64,000 nt of DNA from Lachnospiraceae bacterium (GCA_028689585.1 JAQVCW010000001.1:1-64000), one strand, 5' to 3'. Shown: positions 50,869 to 60,867, numbered from the stretch's first letter. Made by a program: numbers and translations. The notes: generated from the letters alone by a model not told the origin.

Positions 50869-51861
50869 TCAGATATAAAGATCAAAATTGACCGGCTGAT
50901 AAAATAATTTCTGGCGTTCTTCCAGCACCTCTGTCCGAGCCAGAAGCCACATCAGCTTCGTTACGATAGCCTCCAGCGTCATATTGTAAGCTTCCACGAT
51001 TCTCTTGTCCTGGCGGAATTGCTTCCCCACTTCATAGATATTCATATCACTGCCCTCCAGCGGAACCTGGGTGGTGACCACCACCAATTTTCCCGCATCC
51101 AGCAATTCACTGATCTTCTCCTGAAAATGCAGCTCTTCCGTATTTGGAATGCCGCCCACGCCAAAGCCTTCAATCACTACCGCATCATACTGATTTTTCA
51201 GATAATCCAGAATATCGGCCTTCAGTCCCGGGATCAGCTTCAGCACAAATACCCTCTGATTTAATTCATGGAAGCACCGCATGGATTCTGTAATCTCCGG
51301 TTCTATATAATGAATAATCCGGTTGTCTCTGATCACCGCTTTGTGAGGGAAATCCACACTGGTAAACGCATTGAAGCTTTTTGTCCTCTGCTTGCGGCTT
51401 CTGGTCCCGGCAATTACCTCTCCATTAAACACAATGCTCACTTCTGAGGCGTGGTCATCGCAGGCATAGAGAATGCTCTGGATCACATTGCTGCGGGCAT
51501 CGGTGATATCCTGATCGATGGGCTTCTGGGCCCCGGTAAGCACAATGGGCTTCGGGCTGTTCTGGATCAGATAGGAAAGAGCCGCCGCCGTAAAGGACAT
51601 GGTATCTGTCCCATGCAGCACAACAAAGCCGTCATAATTTTCATATTCACTGCAGATTTTTTCCGCAATGTTCAGCCAGTCGGACGGCTGCAGATTCGTG
51701 CTGTCCAGATTCATGATCTGCACTGCGTATAAATCACAAATCTGCTCTATCTGCGGTACATAATGCAGGAAATCTTCCAGGGAAATCTGAGGAGTCAGCC
51801 CTGTTTCAGAAGATTCGGATGCGATAGTTCCGCCGGTGGCAATTGCAAGTATTTTTTTCAT
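50869..51861 (-). CDS. ansA: L-asparaginase (type I-like)
   Basis: This 330-aa protein has the first active-site signature AIATGGTIAS (Thr12) and the second VVLHGTDTMSF. It hydrolyses asparagine to aspartate and ammonia in the cytosol. The start at 51861 fits the family; the frame opens at 51948 but lacks a ribosome site there. A good promoter lies at 51902-51930. Confidence 0.94.
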   Translation of the reverse strand: MKKILAIATGGTIASESSETGLTPQISLEDFLHYVPQIEQICDLYAVQIMNLDSTNLQPSDWLNIAEKICSEYENYDGFVVLHGTDTMSFTAAALSYLIQNSPKPIVLTGAQKPIDQDITDARSNVIQSILYACDDHASEVSIVFNGEVIAGTRSRKQRTKSFNAFTSVDFPHKAVIRDNRIIHYIEPEITESMRCFHELNQRVFVLKLIPGLKADILDYLKNQYDAVVIEGFGVGGIPNTEELHFQEKISELLDAGKLVVVTTQVPLEGSDMNIYEVGKQFRQDKRIVEAYNMTLEAIVTKLMWLLARTEVLEERQKLFYQPVNFDLYI

Positions 51862-51901
51862 AATAGATAAAACCTTCTTTCTGGCAAACGAAATCTCTTC
51901 C

Positions 51902-51930
51902 ATTATACTTGTTTTGGTGGATAAACTCAA
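51902..51930 (-). promoter_or_regulatory. Promoter of the asparaginase gene
   Basis: TTGAGT (51925-51930), a 17-bp spacer and TATAAT (51902-51907) on the minus strand. Confidence 0.7.
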
Positions 51931-52115
51931 TTTTATTTTGCATTCCACACCGGATAAGATTACAATTCAGCCTTGGAATGAAGACGCTTTCCGGGTTGTG
52001 GCGGAAAATCCTTTTCACAAAACATGCGCCATATATCCCTGCTTTACTCAGGTATACACAGCGCATTTCTTCTATCTCATTCTTTCTGCCCCGGCATCTT
52101 CACCGGTTCGTCCAC

Positions 52116-53459
52116 TTATTCCTTCTGTCTCAGCATCTTCACCAGTTCGCCTGCCGACGGCAGCTTGCCTTTATACAGCGCCATCGCCTGATACAGCCTG
52201 CCTGCTGCCAGTGAGATCACCACGGAAACCACCAGCACAACCACTAGGGACGCATATGCCTCCCAGATCGGTATCTGCCCCAGCAGTACCCGGCTGGGAA
52301 CCACCAGAACCGCAGAGAACGGCACCCAGTTCATCCAGAGTGAGGAATCGGTAACCGTACCAAGGCCGCCGGAGAAAATCACTGCCATGAAACTGAGCAC
52401 CAGCGCCATGGTAAAGAGCAGGTTGGTGGTAGACAGTTCTTCCTGTTTGGCTGCGATTGCACCGCCAATGGCTGCCAGAGAACAGTAAAGCAGAAATCCC
52501 CCCATAATCTGCAGCACGGCCGCAATGATGCCCGGCAGAGTAAACAATCCGCTGAGGGAACCAAAGCTGTCAAAGAACTGGAGCAGTGCCATCTGCGTGT
52601 CCGGATGAATTGCCCTCACCAGCATCGTGCCTCCTGCAAATCCAGCCGCCAGCCCTACAAGCCAGGAACCAATCTGAATCACGGCCGCCAGTACATTCGC
52701 CAGCACTTTTCCAAGCACCATGCCTCCCGGCTGTACATACAGCAGAAAAGTATCCATTAGTTTAGAGGTCTTTTCCATCAGTACGCTGGCGGATACCCCC
52801 TGTCCATAGAACAGCACCAGGAAATACAGCACCATTACGTTCATGTATGGAAAAACATAAGCCATAATCTCCCGTATCTGGGCAAGGCTGTCTTCTTTTT
52901 CGTCCACCGCCTTGTGACTGGATACCTGCACCGGAGCGGTCAGCGCAGTCAGCTCCTCCGGATCCAGCCCCGTCTTCTGCATCTGCACATAGGGATAGGC
53001 ACTGGTCAGAAAATCCTTCAGGCCCTGCAGATCATCCTGTGACAAATTGGAAACGGAAGGCAGTACAATGCTCAACTGCTCCGCCTCTTCACTGCTTTTC
53101 ACCACAAGTACAGCGGAATTTTCCACAGAACCTGCCTGGTCATTTGCCGTTTCAAAGTCCGGACTGGCAATATAGTTAATCTCAGTATAGCCTTCTCTGC
53201 CGATTTCATTTAAGATATTGTAGTCCGCTTCCTGACCGGTCTCATCCGTCACATAAACTGTGGTCACCTGATTCTGTTTCTTTTGGTCATTTCCGCTGAA
53301 TGCCTCCACACAGCCCATGATGATCAGCGGAAGCAGGAAGCACAGCAGCGCCCCTCCGATGGTGGCACGGCGGTATCCCGGCATCTTTGCCCGCTGGGCG
53401 AACGTAAATTTAAAAATCCGGCCGAAGCCCTTGTATTTATTTGGGGATTGACGTTTCAT
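52116..53459 (-). CDS. ABC transporter permease (NatB/ABC-2 type), second subunit
   Basis: This 447-aa membrane protein has an N-terminal helix, a large extracytoplasmic loop (about 55-200) and five to six C-terminal helices, the ABC-2 sodium-extrusion-like layout. Its start overlaps the previous stop by four bases (ATGA). It pairs with the permease and ATPase upstream. The substrate is not predictable. Confidence 0.88.
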   Translation of the reverse strand: MKRQSPNKYKGFGRIFKFTFAQRAKMPGYRRATIGGALLCFLLPLIIMGCVEAFSGNDQKKQNQVTTVYVTDETGQEADYNILNEIGREGYTEINYIASPDFETANDQAGSVENSAVLVVKSSEEAEQLSIVLPSVSNLSQDDLQGLKDFLTSAYPYVQMQKTGLDPEELTALTAPVQVSSHKAVDEKEDSLAQIREIMAYVFPYMNVMVLYFLVLFYGQGVSASVLMEKTSKLMDTFLLYVQPGGMVLGKVLANVLAAVIQIGSWLVGLAAGFAGGTMLVRAIHPDTQMALLQFFDSFGSLSGLFTLPGIIAAVLQIMGGFLLYCSLAAIGGAIAAKQEELSTTNLLFTMALVLSFMAVIFSGGLGTVTDSSLWMNWVPFSAVLVVPSRVLLGQIPIWEAYASLVVVLVVSVVISLAAGRLYQAMALYKGKLPSAGELVKMLRQKE

Positions 53460-54763
53460 GCCTTCAGCCCTCCATTCTTTTTCACCATAGACAGCAGTTG
53501 TCTGAATTTCACCCGGCTGCCGCGGTAAATAATCAGACTGTTGTATACTCTGGAAGAAAACAGGGACAGACCTGCGATCACCACAAGCTGAAGCAGCCAG
53601 GACAGCAGCAATACGCCCAGTCCGATATTTCCCATCACATACTGCACCGGGGCACAGAACACTGAGATGACCGGAATCAGACTGCTGGCCACATAAACCG
53701 GTTCGGATGTAAAAGCGCTGACAATACAGGCTGCCAGATATCCGGCCATCACGATCATAACTACCGTCATATTGGCTCCCTGCACATCTTCAATGGAAGC
53801 ACAGCAGCATCCTGCCAAACCTGCCACAATGGAAAATGTCAGATACCCCAGAAGCAGAGATATCACAATAATCACTGCTTCCGCCACACCAAGATGGAAG
53901 CTGCCAAAGCTGATGCCAAGCATCGCTCCCCCGGCACTCAGCACGGACACATCCAGAAATACACCCGATATGGCATAGGATACCCCAAAGCCCAGGATCA
54001 ATACTCCGATCATGATCAGGATATAGGCCATCATCGCCAGGATTTTCCCCAGTAATAATGCCAGCGGACGCACACTCACCATCAGCAGCTCCACCAGCTT
54101 GGAGGATTTTTCTTCTGCAATGGCCTGCACCACATAAGAAGCTGAGATCATGCAGATCATCATCACCAGAATCGAATAAGCATACTGCACTGCGAACTGA
54201 GCGCTCCAGTCTGCGGTATTCGGATTCAGATAATCCTCTGCCGCCATTACCTGTGTCTGCACCGCTTTGCCCAGCGTCTCCATCTGCTGCCCGGAAGCGC
54301 CCACGCTTTCTATCTTTGCATCAGAAAACAACTGGTACACCACCTGTCCCAGTGCATCTGTATCCTCTTCCTCCAGCGTACTTTCCTCTAAAGTATAAGT
54401 ATCAATAAGATATCCGGTCTCAGAAGCTTCTATGTTCACAAAAACTTCCTCTTCTTTCAGATGCTCTTTATAATTTTCCAGCGTAAAATCCGCTGTCTGA
54501 AAAACAGTCTTCGCAAATGACGGATTTATCTGCGCAGCGCGGTCAGGATTTAACGAATAATCCGTTCCGTTTTGTACATATACCGTGGAAATATCGGACA
54601 TTGCAACCTTTTCTCCGCCGCCGGACATCAGAATCATCACCGGAACAGATGCTGCGGACAGCAAGAAGAAAATAATAAGGGAAATCGTATTTACCTTGCT
54701 TTTTAACTGCTGGAGCAGGGAAAATGAAAATACCTTCCCGGTTCCCACCAATTCTCGTCCCAT
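53456..54763 (-). CDS. ABC transporter permease (NatB/ABC-2 type), first subunit
   Basis: This 435-aa protein has the same layout as the downstream permease: helix at about 27-47, loop to about 220, then five to six helices. The start at 54763 has AAGGGGAG nine bases upstream and lies four bases after the ATPase stop. The longer frame to 54838 overlaps the ATPase and is rejected. Confidence 0.88.
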   Translation of the reverse strand: MGRELVGTGKVFSFSLLQQLKSKVNTISLIIFFLLSAASVPVMILMSGGGEKVAMSDISTVYVQNGTDYSLNPDRAAQINPSFAKTVFQTADFTLENYKEHLKEEEVFVNIEASETGYLIDTYTLEESTLEEEDTDALGQVVYQLFSDAKIESVGASGQQMETLGKAVQTQVMAAEDYLNPNTADWSAQFAVQYAYSILVMMICMISASYVVQAIAEEKSSKLVELLMVSVRPLALLLGKILAMMAYILIMIGVLILGFGVSYAISGVFLDVSVLSAGGAMLGISFGSFHLGVAEAVIIVISLLLGYLTFSIVAGLAGCCCASIEDVQGANMTVVMIVMAGYLAACIVSAFTSEPVYVASSLIPVISVFCAPVQYVMGNIGLGVLLLSWLLQLVVIAGLSLFSSRVYNSLIIYRGSRVKFRQLLSMVKKNGGLKA

Positions 54764-54767
54764 CTGA

Positions 54768-55739
54768 TCACTCCCCTTCACTGGCATGTCCCACCTTCTC
54801 CACAAAAATCTCATGAAGAGAAGGCTCCCGCAGGTCAAATGTGATCACCGGCACCTGATTGGAGATCAATGCGGCCAGAAGACAATTGGCCTGTTCCTCA
54901 CCGGTAACCTTTAGCTGATATTCAAATTCTTTTTCTCCAAGGAGCTGCACTCCGGCCGCCTGGATATAGGCGGTCACATCCTGTTCCGTTTTCAGCCTCA
55001 GATTCACCCGGCCATAGCTTTTTTTGATCTCATTCAGATTTCCCTGGGCGATTGGCTTTGCCCGGTCCAAAATTGTGATGTCCGTGCAGAATTCTTCGAC
55101 CGTAGCCATCTGATGACTGGACATGATCAGATATTTCCCCTTGGCAATTTCCTCCCGAATCACATTTTTAAACAGATCGGTATTCACAGGATCCAGACCA
55201 GACAGCGGTTCATCCAGAATAATCAGCTCCGGATCAGACAGCAGCGCGATCATAAACTGGATTTTCTGCTGATTTCCCTTCGAAAGCTGATCCGCCAGCT
55301 TTGGTTTCTGGCGCTTCCCTTTTTTTCCTTTTCCGGAAGCCGTTTTTTTCTCCTCCCCCGCATTGGGGTACAGATATTCTTCCGCCTCCAGACGTTTTGC
55401 CCAGAATGCAATCCGCTTCTTAGCATCTGCCTTTGACACACCGCGCAGACCGGCAAAGTAAATCAACTGATCCATCAGCGCATACTTCGGATACAGTCCC
55501 CGCTCCTCTGCCAAATACCCCACATTGCAGGTCGCTGTATTCAGCGGCTTTTCGTTCCATAGAGCCTCCCCGCCATCCTTTGCCAGCATTCCCAGCATCA
55601 TCCGGATGGATGTAGTCTTTCCTGCCCCATTGGTCCCCAGCAGCGCATATACCCCCGGCTTTGGCATTTCAAAGCTAAGATGATCCACTACTGTTTTCTC
55701 ACCATATTTTTTATACAAATTCGATACTGTAAGACTCAT
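54768..55739 (-). CDS. ABC transporter ATPase (NatA-like)
   Basis: This 323-aa ATPase has Walker A LGTNGAGKTTS (about residues 34-44), signature LSKGNQQKIQ, Walker B LIILDEPLSGLDP and a C-terminal DUF4162-like region. A lysine-rich insertion (EEKKTASGKGKKGKRQKPK, about 129-147) sits just before the signature, longer than in relatives. It powers the two permeases downstream. A promoter lies at 55776-55804. Confidence 0.92.
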   Translation of the reverse strand: MSLTVSNLYKKYGEKTVVDHLSFEMPKPGVYALLGTNGAGKTTSIRMMLGMLAKDGGEALWNEKPLNTATCNVGYLAEERGLYPKYALMDQLIYFAGLRGVSKADAKKRIAFWAKRLEAEEYLYPNAGEEKKTASGKGKKGKRQKPKLADQLSKGNQQKIQFMIALLSDPELIILDEPLSGLDPVNTDLFKNVIREEIAKGKYLIMSSHQMATVEEFCTDITILDRAKPIAQGNLNEIKKSYGRVNLRLKTEQDVTAYIQAAGVQLLGEKEFEYQLKVTGEEQANCLLAALISNQVPVITFDLREPSLHEIFVEKVGHASEGE

Positions 55740-55775
55740 CGTTTCCTCTCCCTTTTGGTTATTCCTGTCCGTTTC

Positions 55776-55804
55776 ACTATAGCAAACTTGGAACCATCCT
55801 GCAA
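55776..55804 (-). promoter_or_regulatory. Promoter of the Nat-type ABC operon
   Basis: TTGCAG (55799-55804), 17 bp, TATAGT (55776-55781) on the minus strand. Confidence 0.65.
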
Positions 55805-55916
55805 CTGTTGATTTGAGGGCTGTTATTTGTGTCAGTAAAAAAAGCCCACCCGTTGTTTGACGAGAGAGCTGTCTGTATTTTATATTTCAAAACGCTATGC
55901 TGGCCTATGGATAAAA

Positions 55917-56357
55917 TCATTTTCCATAATTTCGGAAAAAATCCGTCACTGCATGCAATGATTTATTCCAGACTGCCAGTTCTTCCTCTGAAAGCGAGTT
56001 CACAATGGATTCTGTCATCTTCTGATGAAAGTCGGCATGATGAGCATAGGCCGCCAGCCCCTTATCCAGCAGGCGGATATTTACAATACGGCGGTCTTCC
56101 TCACTGCGCTCCCGAATTACATAGTCTTTCTTTACCAGGCTGTTCATGGATGTGGTCAGCGCACCTACGGTAATGTTCAGGCGTTTCGCAATATCGGTCA
56201 TCTTCCTGCCTTCATCCGGTCCTATCGCTTCAATGATATGAATATCATTGCTGGTGATATCCGCAAATTCCGGCGTGATGATAGCCTTTTTCTCCAGATC
56301 CCATATTTCATTAATTAACACTACCAGAGTATCATTGATTGTTTTTTTCGCGTCCAT
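55917..56357 (-). CDS. MarR-family regulator, FabT-like
   Basis: This 146-aa winged-helix protein (recognition region about 55-75, KMTDIAKRLNITVGALTTSMNSLVKKDYV) is of the type that controls fatty-acid synthesis genes in Firmicutes. It lies at the end of the fab/acc operon rather than at its head, 66 bases after the NMO gene. Its ribosome site is weak (GTGGAAA). FabT proteins use long-chain acyl-ACP as corepressor; that property is inferred. Confidence 0.82.
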   Translation of the reverse strand: MDAKKTINDTLVVLINEIWDLEKKAIITPEFADITSNDIHIIEAIGPDEGRKMTDIAKRLNITVGALTTSMNSLVKKDYVIRERSEEDRRIVNIRLLDKGLAAYAHHADFHQKMTESIVNSLSEEELAVWNKSLHAVTDFFRNYGK

Positions 56358-56423
56358 ACACTATTTCCACACTTTCTACGGCGGTATCTCCCGTTTGGCC
56401 TGATTCCGTTTTATCTGATGTTA

Positions 56424-57623
56424 TTATAAGCTTACTTCCATCAAAGAATCAATCACTTCTTTCACTGTTTCTATCTTTTTCAGCTTTCCGATATTTCCTC
56501 CGCAAAACAGCAGGCCTTCCTCTACATCACCATTTGCGGCTTTGATCAGGGCTTCTGTAATGCAGTAGGGTGTTTCCTTTGGATTACATTTTGCCAGACA
56601 TCTCGTGCAGCGGGAAGGCGGCCTGCGTTTTCCTGCTCCGGTCTCTCTTGCAAAATGATTATTGATCGCCCTTCCCGGCATTCCCACCGGGCTCTGAATC
56701 AAAACAATATCCTGTGGCTGTGCGTTCAGATAGCTTTGCTTATAGGTCAAAGCCGCATCGCACTCTTCTGTGACCGCAAAACGGCTGGCCGTCTGAATCC
56801 CATCCGCACCAAGCTGCTGCATCCTTTTCAGGCAGGCACCGCTGTCCATTCCTCCGGCCACAAATACCGGAATTTTCTTTTCATATTTTTCTTCATAGGA
56901 GCGGATTACCGTCAGAATACGCCCAATTTCCTCTTCATAGGGCTGTACGCCCAATTTCTGGTATTCCTCCAGCTTTTCCATGGAAAAACCAAGATGGCCT
57001 CCCGCCAGAGGGCCTTCGATCACAATCACATCTGCGGTACAGTTATATTTGCGGTCCCAGTATTTCAAAATAACCTGAGCGGATTTTTCAGAGGATACGA
57101 TGGGAGCCAGAGCAGGCTGCCTGCAGCAGGCTGCGCCAGGCTTTTCACTGATTGCCTTCTTCCGGACAGCGGCGTCAGGCTTTTCATCGATTGACTTCTT
57201 CCAGACAGCAGCGTCAGGTTCTGCACCGCCAAGAGTTTCCCCGCCAATTTCAGCCGCTGCCTCCCGCACATATTTGGGCAGCTCCGTCGGCAGCCCGGCA
57301 CCGGATATGATGATATCCGCACCCAGGCGAACCGCCTCCTGCACATATTCTTTATAATGGTTCATCGCCACCATGATATTGAAACCAATCACGCCATGCT
57401 CTGCCGTATTTCTTGCCTTGTTCCATTCTTTTCCCATGGCACGCAGATTCGCCTGCAGCGTGTTTTCGTAAAAATCAGCTTCCCGAAAGCCGGTCTGTGC
57501 TGCGGAAATGATTCCTACCGCTCCCTCTTTCGCCACTGCTCCCGCCAATCCTCCCAGACTGATACCCACACCCATGCCTCCCTGAATAATCGGCACTCTG
57601 ATCTCTTTTCTTCCTATTTTCAT
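56424..57623 (-). CDS. Nitronate monooxygenase / FabK-like flavin enzyme with repeat insertion
   Basis: This 399-aa TIM-barrel protein starts VPIIQGGMGVGISLGGLAGAVA and has IEGPLAGGHLG and FVAGGMDSG, typical of FMN-dependent NMO/FabK proteins. In the fab operon it could be the enoyl-ACP reductase. The C-terminus carries CTRCLAKCNPKETPYC, a cysteine set that could bind an iron-sulfur cluster, unlike classic FabK. Residues about 135-170 are a repeat insertion (PDAAVWKKSIDEK, PDAAVRKKAISEK, PGAACC), encoded by 39-bp units. The ribosome site is weak. Confidence 0.82.
   Translation of the reverse strand: MKIGRKEIRVPIIQGGMGVGISLGGLAGAVAKEGAVGIISAAQTGFREADFYENTLQANLRAMGKEWNKARNTAEHGVIGFNIMVAMNHYKEYVQEAVRLGADIIISGAGLPTELPKYVREAAAEIGGETLGGAEPDAAVWKKSIDEKPDAAVRKKAISEKPGAACCRQPALAPIVSSEKSAQVILKYWDRKYNCTADVIVIEGPLAGGHLGFSMEKLEEYQKLGVQPYEEEIGRILTVIRSYEEKYEKKIPVFVAGGMDSGACLKRMQQLGADGIQTASRFAVTEECDAALTYKQSYLNAQPQDIVLIQSPVGMPGRAINNHFARETGAGKRRPPSRCTRCLAKCNPKETPYCITEALIKAANGDVEEGLLFCGGNIGKLKKIETVKEVIDSLMEVSL
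57139..57216 (-). repeat. 39-bp in-frame repeat in the NMO gene
   Basis: Two full units (57139-57177 and 57178-57216) and a partial third encode 13 residues of the type KPDAAVRKKAISE. They sit in a loop of the TIM barrel, where other members are shorter. Confidence 0.85.
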
Positions 57624-57660
57624 AATTTTACTCTTTTCTGCTCAATGAAAGCGGCGCATG

Positions 57661-59451
57661 CTAAAATTTTCGGTATCGCTCATAGCGCTGTTCCAGCAAT
57701 TCCTTTTCTGTCATATCGGATTTTTCCGCAAGAAACCGGCCGATTTCCTGACGGATCTGACGGCATACCGTCTCCATTGTATCCGTTGTATACTGCTTTG
57801 GCTCTGCAAAAACGCGCTCTACTACACCTGCTGCCTTTAGCTGCGGTGCGGTCATCTTCATCAAATTCGCCGCTTCCTCTGCCAGACTTGCATCCTTCCA
57901 CAGGATCGCAGCATAGCCTTCCGGAGAAAGAACGGAGTACACTGAATTTTCCAGCATCCAGACTTCATCCGCCAGCGCCAGTGCCAGTGCACCGCCGCTT
58001 CCGCCCTCCCCTATGTTCAGTGATAATACCGGCACTTTCAGTCCGGACAGTTCAAATAAATTTCGTGCAATCGCTTCGCCCTGTCCCCGTTCTTCCGCTT
58101 CCATTCCGCAAAAAGCCCCTGGTGTGTCCACAAGGCAAATAACCGGACGGTGAAATTTCTCTGCTTCCTTCATCAGGCGCAGTGCCTTCCGGTATCCTTC
58201 CGGAGACATCATTCCAAACCGGCAATCCACATTTTCCGTTGTGCTCTTCCCCTTTTTCTGCACCAGGACCGTCACCGGACAGCCACGGAATAAAGCAATT
58301 CCTCCGGTCAGTGCCGGATCATCCCCGCCGCACCGGTCTCCATGCAGCTCCATAAAACCGGTAAATAATTTATTCAGATAATCTCTGCCCACCGGCCGGT
58401 CTTTTTTTCTGGATATCTGCACGCGCTCCCAGGGGGTGAGCGTTGAAGTGATTTTCTTCTGCGCTGCGGGTGTCTCTTCCGTTTCCGGACTTCCTTCCCC
58501 TGCCAAAAGCGCTTCCTTCTGCTCCCGCTTTGACTTTTGTATCGGCTTTACATGGAATGCCCTCTGGCCTTCCGCCAAATTCTCATGCAGCTTCAGCAGG
58601 CGTTCCAGTTCATTTTTCATTTCCATCCTGGGCACGATTCCATCCAGAAATCCATGCTCCAGCAAAAATTCTGCCTTTTGAAATCCTTTCGGCAGCTTTT
58701 GGCCTATCGTCTGCTCGATGACCCTTGGTCCGGCAAATCCGATCAGCGCCTTTGGCTCTGCCAGTATCACATCTCCCAGCATGGCAAAGCTGGCCGTCAC
58801 CCCGCCCATTGTGGGATCCGTCAGCACCGAAATGTAGAGAAGTCCGGCATCACTATGCCGCTTCAATGCTGCCGAGGTCTTGGCCATCTGCATCAGAGAA
58901 GTCATCCCCTCCTGCATTCTGGCTCCGCCGGAACAGGATAAAATGATCACCGGCAATTTCATTCTGGTGGCCCGTTCCACTGCCCGGGTGATTTTTTCCC
59001 CCACAATGTGGCCCATGCTTCCCATCAGAAACCGTCCGTCCATGACTGCCAGTGCCGCCTTCTGGCTTCCGATCTGTGCCAGTCCCGTAAGAACCGCTTC
59101 ATCCAGATCATATTTTTCCCGAAGCATCTGCACTTTTTCCGGATACCCTTTATAATTCAGTGGATTTTCCACTGCCATCCCGATATCCCATTCTTCAAAA
59201 CCATCCGGTTCTGTCAGCAGTGCAATCCGCTTCCGAACCGGCATACGAAAATAACCTCCGCAGTGAGGGCAGATATAACCTGCTTCTTTCACCTGCGCCG
59301 TATAAATGCTCTTCCTGCATTTGTTACATCTTGACAAAAGGCCATCCGGCACGGCAGGTGCCTGATTCTTGTCCCCTGCATTCCCCTCATCCGCCCGGTT
59401 CGGCAGATCCGTTGTCTTTTTAAAACGATGTGCTAAATTCAATCCTGTCAT
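57661..59451 (-). CDS. accDA: Acetyl-CoA carboxylase carboxyltransferase, fused AccD-AccA
   Basis: This 596-aa protein joins the beta subunit (about 1-285, with zinc cysteines 42, 45, 61 and 64) and the alpha subunit (about 335-590, with ELHGDRCGGDDPALTGG and GEGGSGGALALALAD). It transfers carboxyl from biotin to acetyl-CoA. The linker (about 290-335) is rich in Glu and Lys. It overlaps accC by four bases (ATGA), with GGAGAAACGTAAA as ribosome site inside the accC end. Confidence 0.94.
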   Translation of the reverse strand: MTGLNLAHRFKKTTDLPNRADEGNAGDKNQAPAVPDGLLSRCNKCRKSIYTAQVKEAGYICPHCGGYFRMPVRKRIALLTEPDGFEEWDIGMAVENPLNYKGYPEKVQMLREKYDLDEAVLTGLAQIGSQKAALAVMDGRFLMGSMGHIVGEKITRAVERATRMKLPVIILSCSGGARMQEGMTSLMQMAKTSAALKRHSDAGLLYISVLTDPTMGGVTASFAMLGDVILAEPKALIGFAGPRVIEQTIGQKLPKGFQKAEFLLEHGFLDGIVPRMEMKNELERLLKLHENLAEGQRAFHVKPIQKSKREQKEALLAGEGSPETEETPAAQKKITSTLTPWERVQISRKKDRPVGRDYLNKLFTGFMELHGDRCGGDDPALTGGIALFRGCPVTVLVQKKGKSTTENVDCRFGMMSPEGYRKALRLMKEAEKFHRPVICLVDTPGAFCGMEAEERGQGEAIARNLFELSGLKVPVLSLNIGEGGSGGALALALADEVWMLENSVYSVLSPEGYAAILWKDASLAEEAANLMKMTAPQLKAAGVVERVFAEPKQYTTDTMETVCRQIRQEIGRFLAEKSDMTEKELLEQRYERYRKF

Positions 59452-60791
59452 TTTACGTTTCTCCGCTCCAGATAATTGATATCAAAATTTCCTTCCAGAA
59501 ATCTGTCATCCTCCATCAGCTCATACTGAAAATCCACATTCGTACAAATTCCTTCTATAATAATCTCCCCCAGGGCCCGCTTCATTTTCCGGATTGCCCC
59601 CTGCCTGGTCCTGGCATGGACAATCAGTTTTGCCAGCATGGAATCATAATAGGGCGGCACCGTATAACCGCTGTAGATGGCAGAATCAATCCGTACTCCT
59701 TTTCCGCCCGGAAGATACAATTCCTCAATGGTTCCGGGAGACGGCAGAAAACCTCTGGCAGGATCCTCCGCATTAATTCTGCATTCGATCGCATGCCCCT
59801 GTATCTGAATGTCCTCCTGCGCAAACGGCAGCTCTTCTCCGTCTGCAATCCGAATCTGCTCTTTGATCAGATCAATCCCCGTCACCCATTCCGTCACCGG
59901 ATGCTCCACCTGGATTCTGGTGTTCATTTCCATAAAATAAAAATTTTTCTCTTTTGTCAGCAGGAATTCTATGGTGCCCGCATTTTGATAGCCAGCCGCC
60001 TTTGCCGCCGCCACCGCCGCTTTGCCCATGGCGCTGCGCAGCTCTTCATCCAGTGCAGGAGAAGGAGATTCCTCTATCACCTTCTGGTGCCCCCGCTGCA
60101 TGGAGCAGTCCCTCTCCCCGAGATGAACCACATGGCCATGCCGATCCGCCAGAATTTGAAATTCAATATGTCTTGGATTGCGGACAAAATGCTCCAGATA
60201 CATGGTTCCATCTCCAAATGCCTGCCTGGCTTCTGTCTGCGCTGTCTGAAATGATGCCTCAAATTCTTCCGCATTTTCTGCCACGCGCATTCCTTTGCCG
60301 CCGCCTCCCAGCGCCGCCTTGATCATTACCGGATATCCTACTCTCTTGGCGGCAGCCAGCCCTTCTTGTGCATCCAGCACCGGTTCCTCCGTTCCCGGAA
60401 TTACCGGAACTCCGGCCGCCTGCATGGTCTGCTTTGCAGTCACTTTATTTCCCAGCCGTTCCATCACCTGAGAATCCGGCCCGATAAATGTGATATTGCA
60501 ATGTTCGCACAGTCTGGCAAAATTGCTGTTTTCTGATAAAAACCCCACGCCAGGATGAATGGAATCCGCTCCTGAAATCAGAGTGGCACTGATAATCTGC
60601 TCCATATTCAGATAGCTGTCCCTGGCAGGAGCAGGCCCGATACAGACCGCTTCATCCGCAAGCTGGGTATGCAGAGCGCTCCGGTCCGCTTCGGAATAGA
60701 CCGCAACAGTGCGTATGCCCATTTCCCGGCAGGCCCGGATAATGCGCACCGCAATTTCTCCCCGGTTTGCTATTAAAACTTTTCGAATCAT
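59448..60791 (-). CDS. accC: Biotin carboxylase
   Basis: This 447-aa protein has the ATP-grasp fold with the glycine-rich loop KAALGGGGKGMRV (about 158-170) and catalytic segment MEMNTRIQVEHPVTEW. It carboxylates the biotin of AccB. GGAGGAAACAAGTTC precedes the start. Confidence 0.96.
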   Translation of the reverse strand: MIRKVLIANRGEIAVRIIRACREMGIRTVAVYSEADRSALHTQLADEAVCIGPAPARDSYLNMEQIISATLISGADSIHPGVGFLSENSNFARLCEHCNITFIGPDSQVMERLGNKVTAKQTMQAAGVPVIPGTEEPVLDAQEGLAAAKRVGYPVMIKAALGGGGKGMRVAENAEEFEASFQTAQTEARQAFGDGTMYLEHFVRNPRHIEFQILADRHGHVVHLGERDCSMQRGHQKVIEESPSPALDEELRSAMGKAAVAAAKAAGYQNAGTIEFLLTKEKNFYFMEMNTRIQVEHPVTEWVTGIDLIKEQIRIADGEELPFAQEDIQIQGHAIECRINAEDPARGFLPSPGTIEELYLPGGKGVRIDSAIYSGYTVPPYYDSMLAKLIVHARTRQGAIRKMKRALGEIIIEGICTNVDFQYELMEDDRFLEGNFDINYLERRNVK

Positions 60792-60867
60792 GAACTTGTT
60801 TCCTCCTGTTTTTTCATGGCGTCTTCAGGCTTTGATGCTTCCTCCGGCACCGCATTTCCTGCATATC

